A stretch of 15,461 nucleotides of DNA from JAGLTN01 sp023135255 (GTDB lineage: Bacteria; Planctomycetota; Phycisphaerae; Sedimentisphaerales; Anaerobacaceae): contig DAOWCP010000057.1 in the NCBI GenBank assembly GCA_030639495.1, positions 1 through 15,461 on the forward strand, given 5' to 3'. Shown piece by piece: positions 7,162-15,135 of the stretch. The notes under the pieces were generated by a model, which was not told where the DNA came from, searched no databases, and saw nothing but the letters and a program-made list of their open reading frames with translations. The position numbers were made by a program, and so were the translations under genes. Numbering within the stretch: the stretch's first letter is position 1; the number at the start of each line of letters is the position of its first letter.

Positions 7162-8484
7162 CTATTTGAATAAATTTATAATTTCATCTGCTGCTATATT
7201 TTCATCAAGCTTCGCTAATTTTTCCTGCTGGCAAGGCTGAAGAATCTCACCGAGTTTTTCAAAGAATCGATTCTTTTCCGCAACCGTTTTAAATTCCTGC
7301 TTCGCCCAGTCGCTAAGATACCCCATATTCCCGTAATATTGCAAAGCTGTGTGAGCATAAACAACCCAAGCCCCCTTGCGGAAGATATCAATAAACGGCG
7401 ATAGCTCAGCCGATTTAAAATCATCTATAAACCTCTGCCCCGGGCTGTTCATTTCAGTACCGACAACAATCGGCATTTCTTTTTCGCCGGCATAATCTAC
7501 AATTTGACATAAATTCGCCAGCTTTTCGTTGTTCACACCAGCGGTAAAATTCCTATCCGGAATAATATTCACAACAGCTGCGCCAGCTGCAATATTAACA
7601 TCAAAAAGTTTCTTAATGTCACTTTCACCATCACTTGTACCATCAAGCCAGGTCAAAACAGCAAGTGCACCCGCCTTGATAACAAAGTCGTTAAATTCCT
7701 GCATCGTTGGAAAACTTTTCGCATCCGGAACAGCATAACCGATCCCACCCTGTTTCATGGTCTTTGCCCGTAACGCATTAATAAAACTCCTGCCATCGGG
7801 CAGTTCAAGTTGACTTGCATCTGTATCAAGTTTTTCAGTCCAGAAATCAGCAAGGGCTTTTTCGTCAGTAAAAACACTCTTTGCTTTCCTCGCGTAAGCA
7901 AGACAAATATGCCTCTCAGTCGGATTACCCGCAGGTGTCAGGCTTAGCACGTCTTTGTCATAATCCAACTCAACAGGTGCAAGATACTTATTCACTCTCT
8001 CAGCCAAAGAAATATTTCTCTCCTGAGCAGTATCCTTCAAACTGTTGAGAAACTTCTGCTCATCAGCGGCAAACTCAGCTTTTGTAAACCCTATCCCCAT
8101 ATTATAAGCAATGCCAGGCTCGCCGGGTGAATTAATAACTTTATCTGCCAGATCAGGAACAAAGACACGACTTTCCATTCCGACAGTTGCCTTGAGACCG
8201 AAAAGCTTAGCTGCATAGAGAAATTCTTCAAGCCCGTCAAGAACATCGAAATCCACAACACCCGCAACCGCCAAACCTTCTTTGCGCCCAAACCAGGCTA
8301 ATTTAGCAGGAGAATATCCCATGTAATTGTAGGAGTAAAAACTGTGGAAGTGCAGATTGGTCTGGTCTGTCGGCTCAGGTAAACTAACCTTAGCTGAATC
8401 AACCATTTCTCTTAATTGATTGAGTGCCTCTTTTCGATCAGATGAATCAAAGCTGTCTAACTTCTTTTCAATTTCCTTTGCCAA
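7162..8484 (-). CDS. PHP-domain putative metal-dependent hydrolase of unknown function
   Basis: This is a 440-residue soluble protein. NLHFHSFYS (H45, H47) followed by VVDFDVLDGLEEF (D78, D80) and GMES (E104) gives the start of a PHP (polymerase and histidinol phosphatase) metal site. NPTERHICLAYA (about 187-198), GTEMNSPG (342-349) and a late AH pair (H378) look like further ligands. The usual TDHDT motif reads VDFDV here, so the second-strand histidine is replaced by Phe79. The start is TTG 8484: GGAG (8494-8491) lies 6 nt upstream, and the only nearby ATG (8489) is out of frame. It lies between rhaB and rhaA with gaps of 15-16 nt, so it is co-expressed with the rhamnose enzymes. A phosphoesterase or sugar-lactone hydrolase acting in rhamnose use, or on a by-product, is possible, but no known rhamnose step needs it. 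Confidence 0.75.
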   Translation of the reverse strand: MAKEIEKKLDSFDSSDRKEALNQLREMVDSAKVSLPEPTDQTNLHFHSFYSYNYMGYSPAKLAWFGRKEGLAVAGVVDFDVLDGLEEFLYAAKLFGLKATVGMESRVFVPDLADKVINSPGEPGIAYNMGIGFTKAEFAADEQKFLNSLKDTAQERNISLAERVNKYLAPVELDYDKDVLSLTPAGNPTERHICLAYARKAKSVFTDEKALADFWTEKLDTDASQLELPDGRSFINALRAKTMKQGGIGYAVPDAKSFPTMQEFNDFVIKAGALAVLTWLDGTSDGESDIKKLFDVNIAAGAAVVNIIPDRNFTAGVNNEKLANLCQIVDYAGEKEMPIVVGTEMNSPGQRFIDDFKSAELSPFIDIFRKGAWVVYAHTALQYYGNMGYLSDWAKQEFKTVAEKNRFFEKLGEILQPCQQEKLAKLDENIAADEIINLFK

Positions 8485-8490
8485 ACCATA

Positions 8491-8494
8491 CTCC
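8491..8494 (-). promoter_or_regulatory. Ribosome binding site supporting a TTG start
   Basis: GGAG on the minus strand lies 6 nt before TTG 8484. The nearer ATG (8489) has only one base between it and GGAG and is in another frame, so TTG is the likely start of the PHP-domain protein. Confidence 0.55.
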
Positions 8495-8500
8495 GTTAAC

Positions 8501-9940
8501 TCAAATTTTACTTTCCTGTGGCAGATATGTGGTTGTCTCTATCGAATTGGCCACTATCTTTCTCGCATCTGCAAGCGACTGGATTTGCCCCTTGGCAATA
8601 GCCTGTATCATAACATTACCGATCGCCGTAGCTTCTATAGGGCCAGCGATAACTTTTTTGCCCGTAGAATCTGCGGCAAACCGACAGAGCATTTTATTTT
8701 GTATCCCACCTCCAATTATGTGAAGGACATCTATCCCCTGTCCCGTAATATCTTCAATCGCTTCAATAACCGAGCGGTATTTTATCGCCAACGATTCAAG
8801 TATCACCCTAGCTATTTGACCTTTATCGTCTGTCGTAGGCTGACCTGTTTTCTTCAGATATTCATTGATCCTCGCAGGCATATCACCTGGAGCAAGAAAA
8901 TCGTTATAGTCGGGGTCTATAATACCAAAGAAAGGCTCTGCTTTTTCTGCAAGTGCGGTTATCTCATCGTAAGAAAGCTCAACGCCATCTCTTTGCCATT
9001 GCCTGCGACACTCCTGCAACAGCCAAAGCCCCATGATATTTTTCAGAAAACGAATAGTATTTTCCGCGCCACCTTCATTAGTGAAAGGATATTTAAAACT
9101 TTTATCGTTAATAATCGCTTTAGGCGTCTCTATCCCAAGCAAGGACCATGTCCCGCTTGAAAGATACGCCCAGTTCTCTTGCTGCGCAGGAACCGCAACA
9201 ACCGCACATGCGGTATCATGTGAACCAACAGCAATTATATCTATAGGCCCGCACCCAAACTCACTACAAAGCTGCGGCTTCAATACTCCGACAACCGTTG
9301 CGGGCTTTACAACATCAGGCATAATATCCGTCGGCAGAGCGAGCTTATCGAAAATCTCTTTTGACCACGCTCCTGTCCTCATATCCATCAACTGAGAAGT
9401 GCTCGCCAGCGAGTATTCAGCAACAGCCTTTCCTGAAAGAAAGTAAGTGACAAGATCAGCCATAAAGACGAGTTTTTTTGCTTTTTTCAAAACCTGCGAA
9501 TCCGCGAGCCTCATCGCCAGGAGCTGATAGATAGTATTAAGCTGCATAAACTGCAAACCGGTGTTTTCATAAATGCTGCGCTTGTCCAAAAGCTCAAAGG
9601 CCTTTTCCATCATCCCGTTAGTTCTGCTGTCACGGTAATGATATGGATCTTCAATCAGCTCACCATTTTCATCCAGCAAACCAAAATCCACCCCCCAGCT
9701 ATCAACACCTATGCCGGAAATTTCACCGTCAGCCTGTTTGACTGCTTTTGCTATTGCCTCTTTGATATTAGAAAATAATTTTTGGAAGTTCCAACGCAGT
9801 GATGAATTGATTTCTGTCGGCCCATTGCCGAATCGGCTAATTTCCTCAAGAGACAATCCCCCTGCCTCTATCGTCGCCAGCATAACCCTGCCGCTTTCTG
9901 CTCCAAGGTCTACTGCAATATACCGGGCCTTATCCTGCAT
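8501..9940 (-). CDS. rhaB: L-rhamnulokinase
   Basis: This FGGY-family sugar kinase of 479 residues phosphorylates L-rhamnulose at O1 with ATP, making the substrate of the downstream aldolase. The first ATP-binding loop is DLGAESGR (11-18). The motif VDSWGVDFGLLD (78-89), the YHYRDSRT segment (100-107) and LQFMQLNTIYQL are characteristic of RhaB. The catalytic base is D241 in GSHDTA. The second nucleotide motif is YLSSGTWSLLG, followed near the C-terminus by IIGGGIQNKMLC and ATAIGNVMIQA. The length matches the family (about 480-490). AAAGGA lies 5 nt before ATG 9940. An 83-nt gap with a promoter separates it from uxaC, so it is probably the first gene of a separately startable rhamnose transcript. 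Confidence 0.96.
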   Translation of the reverse strand: MQDKARYIAVDLGAESGRVMLATIEAGGLSLEEISRFGNGPTEINSSLRWNFQKLFSNIKEAIAKAVKQADGEISGIGVDSWGVDFGLLDENGELIEDPYHYRDSRTNGMMEKAFELLDKRSIYENTGLQFMQLNTIYQLLAMRLADSQVLKKAKKLVFMADLVTYFLSGKAVAEYSLASTSQLMDMRTGAWSKEIFDKLALPTDIMPDVVKPATVVGVLKPQLCSEFGCGPIDIIAVGSHDTACAVVAVPAQQENWAYLSSGTWSLLGIETPKAIINDKSFKYPFTNEGGAENTIRFLKNIMGLWLLQECRRQWQRDGVELSYDEITALAEKAEPFFGIIDPDYNDFLAPGDMPARINEYLKKTGQPTTDDKGQIARVILESLAIKYRSVIEAIEDITGQGIDVLHIIGGGIQNKMLCRFAADSTGKKVIAGPIEATAIGNVMIQAIAKGQIQSLADARKIVANSIETTTYLPQESKI

Positions 9941-9978
9941 TTTTTTCCTTTTGCCGTAATTATCACACTGAACCCTTG

Positions 9979-10007
9979 ATTATAAATGCATCCCAGCCTC
10001 TATGCAA
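9979..10007 (-). promoter_or_regulatory. Predicted internal sigma70 promoter ahead of rhaB
   Basis: TATAAT (9984-9979 on the minus strand) is a perfect -10 box, spaced 17 bp from TTGCAT (10007-10002, 3/6 match). The start would be near 9972, giving a leader of about 30 nt before ATG 9940. An inverted pair TGCAT/ATGCA spans the spacer (10006-10002 and 9991-9987), a possible operator. It sits in the longest gap within the catabolic run, between the uronate and rhamnose blocks. Confidence 0.6.
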
Positions 10008-10023
10008 TAGTTATATAGCTGCC

Positions 10024-11439
10024 TTAGTCTAATGCCATTGAAAAATATTGAGCAGCATTATTGAAACAAATATTTTCTGTCATCCGGCCGAGCCAATCGA
10101 TATCGTTTGGCAAAAGTCCCGCTTCAACATCGCCGCCGACCATATTACATAAAATTCTGCGGAAATATTCATGTCTGGGATAGGACAGGAAACTTCTCGA
10201 ATCCGTCAGCATACCAACAAACCTGCTCAAAAGCCCCAGGTTTGAAAGAGCGGTCAATTGTTTCTCCATACCGTTTTTCTGGTCAAGGAACCACCAACCC
10301 GAACCATACTGAATTTTACCCGGACAACTGCCATCCTGAAAATTACCCGCCATCGTTGCCATCAACTCATTGTCCCTCGGATTAAGATTATAAAGAATCG
10401 TTTTGGGCAGATTGTTCTCCTTGTCTAACCTGTCCAGAAATTTCGCCAAAGGCCTGGCAATTTCAAAATCACCTATAGAATCAAAACCAGTATCTGCGCC
10501 GAGAGCTTTAAAAAGCCGACTATTATTATTGCGAAGTGCGCCCAAGTGAAGCTGCATAACCCAACCTGCGCCGGCATCCATCAAACCAAACTCATACATC
10601 ATCGCAGATTTAAACTTAAGTCGGCTATCAATATCAATCTCTTTACCCGCCCGCAGATCAGCAAATATTTTCTCAATTTCACTGTCTGTATAATCCTGGG
10701 CACAAGCGGTTTCCAGACCATAATCCGAAAGCCTGCAGCCGTTTTCATGGAAATAATCATGTCTGTTTTGAAGGGCCTGGATATAGCTTCGGAAAGAATT
10801 GATATCAACGTTGGCAACCTCAGCGAGCTTATTGATCCAGCTATTCAAGACATCACTATTTTCGATCGCCAATCCCGCATCAGGCCTAAAAGCGGTATAA
10901 ACCTTCACTTCAAAATTATCCGAAGCAATTTTTCGATGATGTTCCAATGAATCTAAAGGCCCATCAGTCGTACAGATCAACTTTACATTCATTTTTTTCA
11001 TTATACTGCGAACACTAAAATCCGGACTCCGCAGCATCTCTGAGCAACCATCATAAATTTCGCTCGCCGTCGTCGGGCTAAGCAAAACCCCTTCAATACC
11101 GAACGACCTTTTAAGCTCAAGATGTGTCCAGTGATAAAGAGGATTGCCCATGCAATAAGGAACAGTCTGTGCCCAAGCCTCGAATTTTTCATAATCAGAT
11201 GCTCTGCCCGTGCAATAGCGTTCATCGACGCCGTTGGCTCTCATTGCACGCCATTTATAATGATCGCCCGCAAGCCAGGCCTGCGTAAGATTTTCAAAAT
11301 TATAATCTTCCGCAATTTTTTCCACCGGCAAATGACAATGATAATCATAGATAGGCATATTCTCCGCATAGTCATGGTAAAGCCGACACGCTGTCTCACT
11401 TTGCAGCAAAAAATCATCTGACATAAATTTCGAGTCCAT
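10024..11439 (-). CDS. uxaC: Uronate (glucuronate) isomerase
   Basis: This 471-residue enzyme of the amidohydrolase superfamily interconverts D-glucuronate and D-fructuronate (also D-galacturonate and D-tagaturonate). IYDYHCHLPVEKI carries the HxH metal motif (H34, H36). The segments NLTQAWLAGDHYKWRAMRANG, GNPLYHWTHLELKRSFGI, LHLGALRNNNSR and LTDSRSFLSYPRHEYFRR are typical of UxaC. The length is nearly that of the E. coli enzyme. GAGG lies 6 nt before ATG 11439. The gap from gnd is 12 nt. It is the last gene of the uronate block and would supply fructuronate to the SDR at 15136-15461. Galacturonate use is also possible, but the SDR looks like a fructuronate enzyme. Confidence 0.96.
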   Translation of the reverse strand: MDSKFMSDDFLLQSETACRLYHDYAENMPIYDYHCHLPVEKIAEDYNFENLTQAWLAGDHYKWRAMRANGVDERYCTGRASDYEKFEAWAQTVPYCMGNPLYHWTHLELKRSFGIEGVLLSPTTASEIYDGCSEMLRSPDFSVRSIMKKMNVKLICTTDGPLDSLEHHRKIASDNFEVKVYTAFRPDAGLAIENSDVLNSWINKLAEVANVDINSFRSYIQALQNRHDYFHENGCRLSDYGLETACAQDYTDSEIEKIFADLRAGKEIDIDSRLKFKSAMMYEFGLMDAGAGWVMQLHLGALRNNNSRLFKALGADTGFDSIGDFEIARPLAKFLDRLDKENNLPKTILYNLNPRDNELMATMAGNFQDGSCPGKIQYGSGWWFLDQKNGMEKQLTALSNLGLLSRFVGMLTDSRSFLSYPRHEYFRRILCNMVGGDVEAGLLPNDIDWLGRMTENICFNNAAQYFSMALD

Positions 11440-11451
11440 ATTATTCCTCTA

Positions 11452-12903
11452 TCATACGGTATAAGTTGAAGAAGCAGTCGTCCCGCCATGACCTGTCCAG
11501 TTGGTATGGAAGAACTCACCCCTTGGTTTATCTACTCTCTCGTAAGTATGCGCACCGAAGTAATCCCGCTGCCCCTGCAATAGATTCGCAGGTAGCCTCT
11601 GACTTCTATAGCCATCATAGAACATCAAGGCTGAGCTTATCGCAGGCATCGGTATACCCATCTTGACAGCTGTGGTCACTACACGACGCCAACTTTGCTG
11701 CGCGTTTCCAACAGCATCTTTAAAGAACAGATCAAGCAGCAGATTCTCAAGTTTCGGATTTTTCTCAAAAGCATCTTTAATTTTACCCAGAAAGACCGAC
11801 CGAATAATACAGCCGCCCCGCCACATCAAAGCAATCCCGCCGTAATTCAAGTTCCACCCATACTCTTTGGCCGCAGCAAACATCAACTGATAACCCTGAG
11901 CGTAACTTATAATTTTCGATGCATAAAGAGCCTCTTTCAAATCTTCAAGGAAAGCTTTCTTGTCACCATCAAATTTTCCTGCCGGGCCTGTAAGGATCTG
12001 ACTTGCCTTTACTCTTTCCTCTTTCAAAGCGGAAAGACATCTCGCAAAAACCGCTTCGCCTATCAATGTTAAAGGCTGCCCCAAATCAAGAGCTGCAATA
12101 GCGGTCCACTTGCCCGTACCCTTCTGCCCTGCTGTATCCAGAATCAAATCTACAACTTCCCTGCCCTGCTCATCTTTAAACTCAAGAATATCTCTTGTTA
12201 TTTCCACCAGATAAGAATCAAGCTTACCCTCGTTCCACTGGGCAAAAACTTCGTACATTTGGTGATTGGTCATCCCCAGCCCCTGCTTCATCATCTGATA
12301 CGTTTCGCAGATCATCTGCATGTCACCATATTCGATGCCGTTATGCACCATTTTCACAAAGTGTCCCGCTCCACCCTGACCAACCCATTCACAGCAAGGC
12401 TCCCCTGAATCAGTTTGCGCCGAAATTTTCTGAAAGATCGGCTTAACCGCTTCCCAGGCCTTCGGAGAACCACCCGGCATAATCGAAGGGCCCTTAAGAG
12501 CACCTTCTTCACCGCCCGAAACACCCGTACCAATATAAAGCTTGCCCTTACCCTCAACATATTCAACTCTGCGGATGGTATCTGGGAAATGGCTGTTACC
12601 ACCATCGATTATGATGTCACCATCATCGAGAACCTCAAGTACCTGATCAATGAACGCATCCACCGGCGCGCCGGCCTTTACCATAAGCATCACCTTACGA
12701 GGCGTCTTCAATGAAGCCGCCAACTCTTTGATACTCTTACAGCCAATAATGTTTTTGCCCTTTGCCCTGCCATTAACAAAATCATCAACCTTTGAAACAG
12801 TTCTGTTATAACAGGCAACCGTAAAGCCTTTGCTTTCCATATTCAAAATCAGATTCTCCCCCATTACCGCCAATCCGATCACTGCTATATCTGCTTTTGA
12901 CAT
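11452..12903 (-). CDS. gnd: 6-phosphogluconate dehydrogenase, decarboxylating
   Basis: This 483-residue enzyme oxidises 6-phosphogluconate to ribulose-5-phosphate and CO2. The nucleotide site is IGLAVMGENL (about 9-18) with NRT (33-35), typical of NADP-dependent long-form enzymes. The segments DGGNSHFPDT, GVSGGEEGALKGPSIMPGG, the catalytic-lysine region GHFVKMVHNGIEYGDMQ, LDTAGQKGTGKWT and the C-terminal TGHGGTTASSTYTV all match the long-form Gnd family. The gap to the upstream LarA-like gene is one nucleotide and its ribosome site (AAGGA) overlaps the end of that gene, so translation is probably coupled. A pentose-phosphate enzyme inside a uronate cluster suggests that uronate carbon is sent to 6-phosphogluconate. 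It may also be the cell's general copy. Confidence 0.96.
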   Translation of the reverse strand: MSKADIAVIGLAVMGENLILNMESKGFTVACYNRTVSKVDDFVNGRAKGKNIIGCKSIKELAASLKTPRKVMLMVKAGAPVDAFIDQVLEVLDDGDIIIDGGNSHFPDTIRRVEYVEGKGKLYIGTGVSGGEEGALKGPSIMPGGSPKAWEAVKPIFQKISAQTDSGEPCCEWVGQGGAGHFVKMVHNGIEYGDMQMICETYQMMKQGLGMTNHQMYEVFAQWNEGKLDSYLVEITRDILEFKDEQGREVVDLILDTAGQKGTGKWTAIAALDLGQPLTLIGEAVFARCLSALKEERVKASQILTGPAGKFDGDKKAFLEDLKEALYASKIISYAQGYQLMFAAAKEYGWNLNYGGIALMWRGGCIIRSVFLGKIKDAFEKNPKLENLLLDLFFKDAVGNAQQSWRRVVTTAVKMGIPMPAISSALMFYDGYRSQRLPANLLQGQRDYFGAHTYERVDKPRGEFFHTNWTGHGGTTASSTYTV

Positions 12904-12904
12904 T

Positions 12905-14185
12905 TTATATTTTCCTTTCCATAACAGGTATATATCCGCTGCTTAGCCTGTGCAAAAGTTCGCCGGCATGTTCAACAACAAGCACACCCTGGTCTTCTTT
13001 GTTTTCATAATCAGCAATGTTTATCTCATCCGGGTTCATATACCCAAGATTAACTTTCTCACATCTCTGCTTATCTATCGAAGTCGCCAATATCACATTT
13101 ATTCTCGGCTTTTCTATCGAATCTTCATAAGCGCCGATCCCCTTAACATGCGTCGAATGCGCAGTCACGCCGCGAGGATAGTCTTTAAATTTATCCCACT
13201 GCTTAAGGAAATAATCCCTGCAATGATAGCCGATCTCATCGAGTATCTTTCCATGCGTATAAGAAATTTCAGTGATATGCGGCGCATAAATTATCAACGT
13301 CCCGCCGTCGGCGACTATAGGCTCAAGCTTATACATCACCTTACCCGCGGTCCAGATATCATCATACATCTGCGGCGCTATCCCCAAAACGGTTTTATAC
13401 GCCTTGTCCTTATAAACAATATGAACATCACCTGAAAGATCCGCCGCCTTTTCCCACGCCTCCAAAACATCACCAATGAAAATCCCTTTCAGCTTATCGG
13501 CAAGAGCAACGATAGCAAACAATTTTCTCGGCATATCAATTAACGATGCTGCCTTTTCAACAACCTTTCTCGTAACAGTCCATTTATTGCCGTTAACCAT
13601 CGGGTTAGTGACAACCGCGCCAAGCCAATGAAAAAAGTTAATTATCTCCGCCGCCGCGATCCCCGGAAAGATATACTTATGCCCCCCCGAAAATCCAACA
13701 ACCTCATGCGGAAATACCGGCCCCAAAATAAAAAATTCATCATAATCAAGGATTAATTTATTAATCGAAACATCAACTTCTTCTCTGAACAACCCGCCGC
13801 TGATATCTTCGATCTCGTCGGCTGAAATTGAACCTAAAGAAGTAAAAGTTTCTTTTTTGTCCCAGAGGTGATTAAAAAACTTCACAGATTTATATTCTTC
13901 ATTCCTCTGCTGCGTTGTTATGCAAAGCCTCTGACAAATCTGCTCATCGGTCATAGGCTGATGCGTCCCCAACGCAACCAGGCAATCCAAAGCTTTCGTC
14001 TTATCTCCGATCTGCTCATAAATCATCTGGAAAACTTCACCTATAGGCCCGGAACGTGTATTATCCGGGATTATCAGCAAAATTCGCTTGCCGGCATAAT
14101 CATTAGCTTTGAAAAATTCCGCTACCGCCTCCGCTGCCTCGCTACTGCTTACAAAACCGTCTTTATTTTGTCTTTCAATTATCAT
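12905..14185 (-). CDS. LarA-superfamily nickel-dependent racemase/epimerase, possibly mannonate/gluconate 2-epimerase
   Basis: This 426-residue protein matches LarA (lactate racemase, DUF2088) in length and key residues: PDNTR (D41, R44), GTHQPM (H75), PHEVVGFSGGHKYIFPG with H160 and K170, and FFH (H186). The spacings H160-K170 (10) and K170-H186 (16) equal those of LarA H174, K184 and H200, which hold the nickel-pincer cofactor; LarA Q295 appears to be Thr279 here, before K282 in WTAGK. The segments LEPIVADGG, IIYAPHITEIS and AHSTHVKG mark a subgroup different from true lactate racemases. The family inverts the carbon alpha to a carboxylate. Being one nucleotide from gnd and close to uxaC and a UxuB-like SDR, it may interconvert D-mannonate and D-gluconate, an activity I recall reported for the GntE group. 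Lactate or iduronate/glucuronate are alternatives. No larB, larC or larE genes are in the window. Confidence 0.85.
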   Translation of the reverse strand: MIIERQNKDGFVSSSEAAEAVAEFFKANDYAGKRILLIIPDNTRSGPIGEVFQMIYEQIGDKTKALDCLVALGTHQPMTDEQICQRLCITTQQRNEEYKSVKFFNHLWDKKETFTSLGSISADEIEDISGGLFREEVDVSINKLILDYDEFFILGPVFPHEVVGFSGGHKYIFPGIAAAEIINFFHWLGAVVTNPMVNGNKWTVTRKVVEKAASLIDMPRKLFAIVALADKLKGIFIGDVLEAWEKAADLSGDVHIVYKDKAYKTVLGIAPQMYDDIWTAGKVMYKLEPIVADGGTLIIYAPHITEISYTHGKILDEIGYHCRDYFLKQWDKFKDYPRGVTAHSTHVKGIGAYEDSIEKPRINVILATSIDKQRCEKVNLGYMNPDEINIADYENKEDQGVLVVEHAGELLHRLSSGYIPVMERKI

Positions 14186-14194
14186 TTCATAAAC

Positions 14195-15097
14195 CTATTT
14201 CAACCATGGTGGATTTTCAGGCAAACATTCATCGAATTCAGCTATAACTTTTTCCTCATATTCCCCAGCATATGAGCCTTCAATAAATTTATCGAAAGCC
14301 TCATCGTGAAATCTCTTCCACGACTGCTCTTCTGCTCCCGGATTAATCGGATAGAAAAGCAAATCATTTACCAAAGCCGCATTGCGATCGCCCGGCGCAT
14401 CACCCACCATCAGAATTTTATCCTTATCATATTTCTCACTAATAATCGCCAAATGCTCAGCCTTTTTGCCCATTTCCTGACCAGCAATAACCTTGGTATA
14501 TTTCGCAACATCGTGCTCAGCCCATTCTCTCTGCAAAGCCTCGCCGGGCGTAGATGAGCAAACAATAATATCCGCCTTTTCTGATATCTTCTGTAAGCTC
14601 TCCTTAACAAACATAAAAGGCGGCACATTCTTAACTATCTGCAAAATAGCTTCATTAACCTTTTTGCTCCACTGAAGACATCGAGTCAATTGCGCCTTGG
14701 CCTCATCGCTGTCAGCCTCATCGATCGCCATCTGCAACCCTTCATTACTCAAAAGACTATCCGGATCATTAACCCAATTGCAATAATACTCGAACTTCGG
14801 CACCTGGAAACCATAGGCCTTAACCTTCGGATGCGATGGCAGAACCTCAGTAAGTATGCTTACTATTGCCTTGTGACGATTAACTCCGCGAGTCCTGGAA
14901 AACAGATCCGTAAATTCTTTGCTCTGACGCACAGCCTCAGCCACGGGCTGAAGATTAAAATAAGTTATCATCCACGGGCAAAAACATTCCCGCTGTTTGA
15001 TTCCCATAGTATCAAAAACACACCCGTCAGAATCTATCGCAACAAGCCAGTCTTTCTCAGGGGCCATATCCTTTAATGCTTTCGCATAATCAGTCAT
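14195..15097 (-). CDS. HAD-superfamily phosphatase, substrate unknown
   Basis: This is a 300-residue hydrolase. All four HAD motifs are visible: motif I IDSDGCVFDT with D22 (nucleophile) and D24; motif II VCSSTPGEA (S181/S182); motif III lysine K211 in EMGKKAEH; motif IV MVGDAPGD (D233, D237). About 150 residues between motifs I and II form a large helical cap that should set specificity. The start at 15097 has GGAG 8 nt upstream. It lies 38 nt after the SDR stop codon and 9 nt before the LarA-like gene, so it belongs to the uronate block. Removing phosphate from a sugar acid or dead-end sugar phosphate is a plausible role. No known step of glucuronate catabolism needs a phosphatase, so its function is open. 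Beta-phosphoglucomutase-like activity is not excluded. Confidence 0.82.
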   Translation of the reverse strand: MTDYAKALKDMAPEKDWLVAIDSDGCVFDTMGIKQRECFCPWMITYFNLQPVAEAVRQSKEFTDLFSRTRGVNRHKAIVSILTEVLPSHPKVKAYGFQVPKFEYYCNWVNDPDSLLSNEGLQMAIDEADSDEAKAQLTRCLQWSKKVNEAILQIVKNVPPFMFVKESLQKISEKADIIVCSSTPGEALQREWAEHDVAKYTKVIAGQEMGKKAEHLAIISEKYDKDKILMVGDAPGDRNAALVNDLLFYPINPGAEEQSWKRFHDEAFDKFIEGSYAGEYEEKVIAEFDECLPENPPWLK

Positions 15098-15135
15098 ACA
15101 TTCTTCTCCGAATATTGAAAATTTAAAATTCTGCT

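Noticed and set aside
8420..9160. Plus-strand open frame of 246 codons
   Set aside because: Antisense to rhaB and the PHP-domain gene; its translation has no family features, and the rhaB motifs on the other strand are unambiguous.
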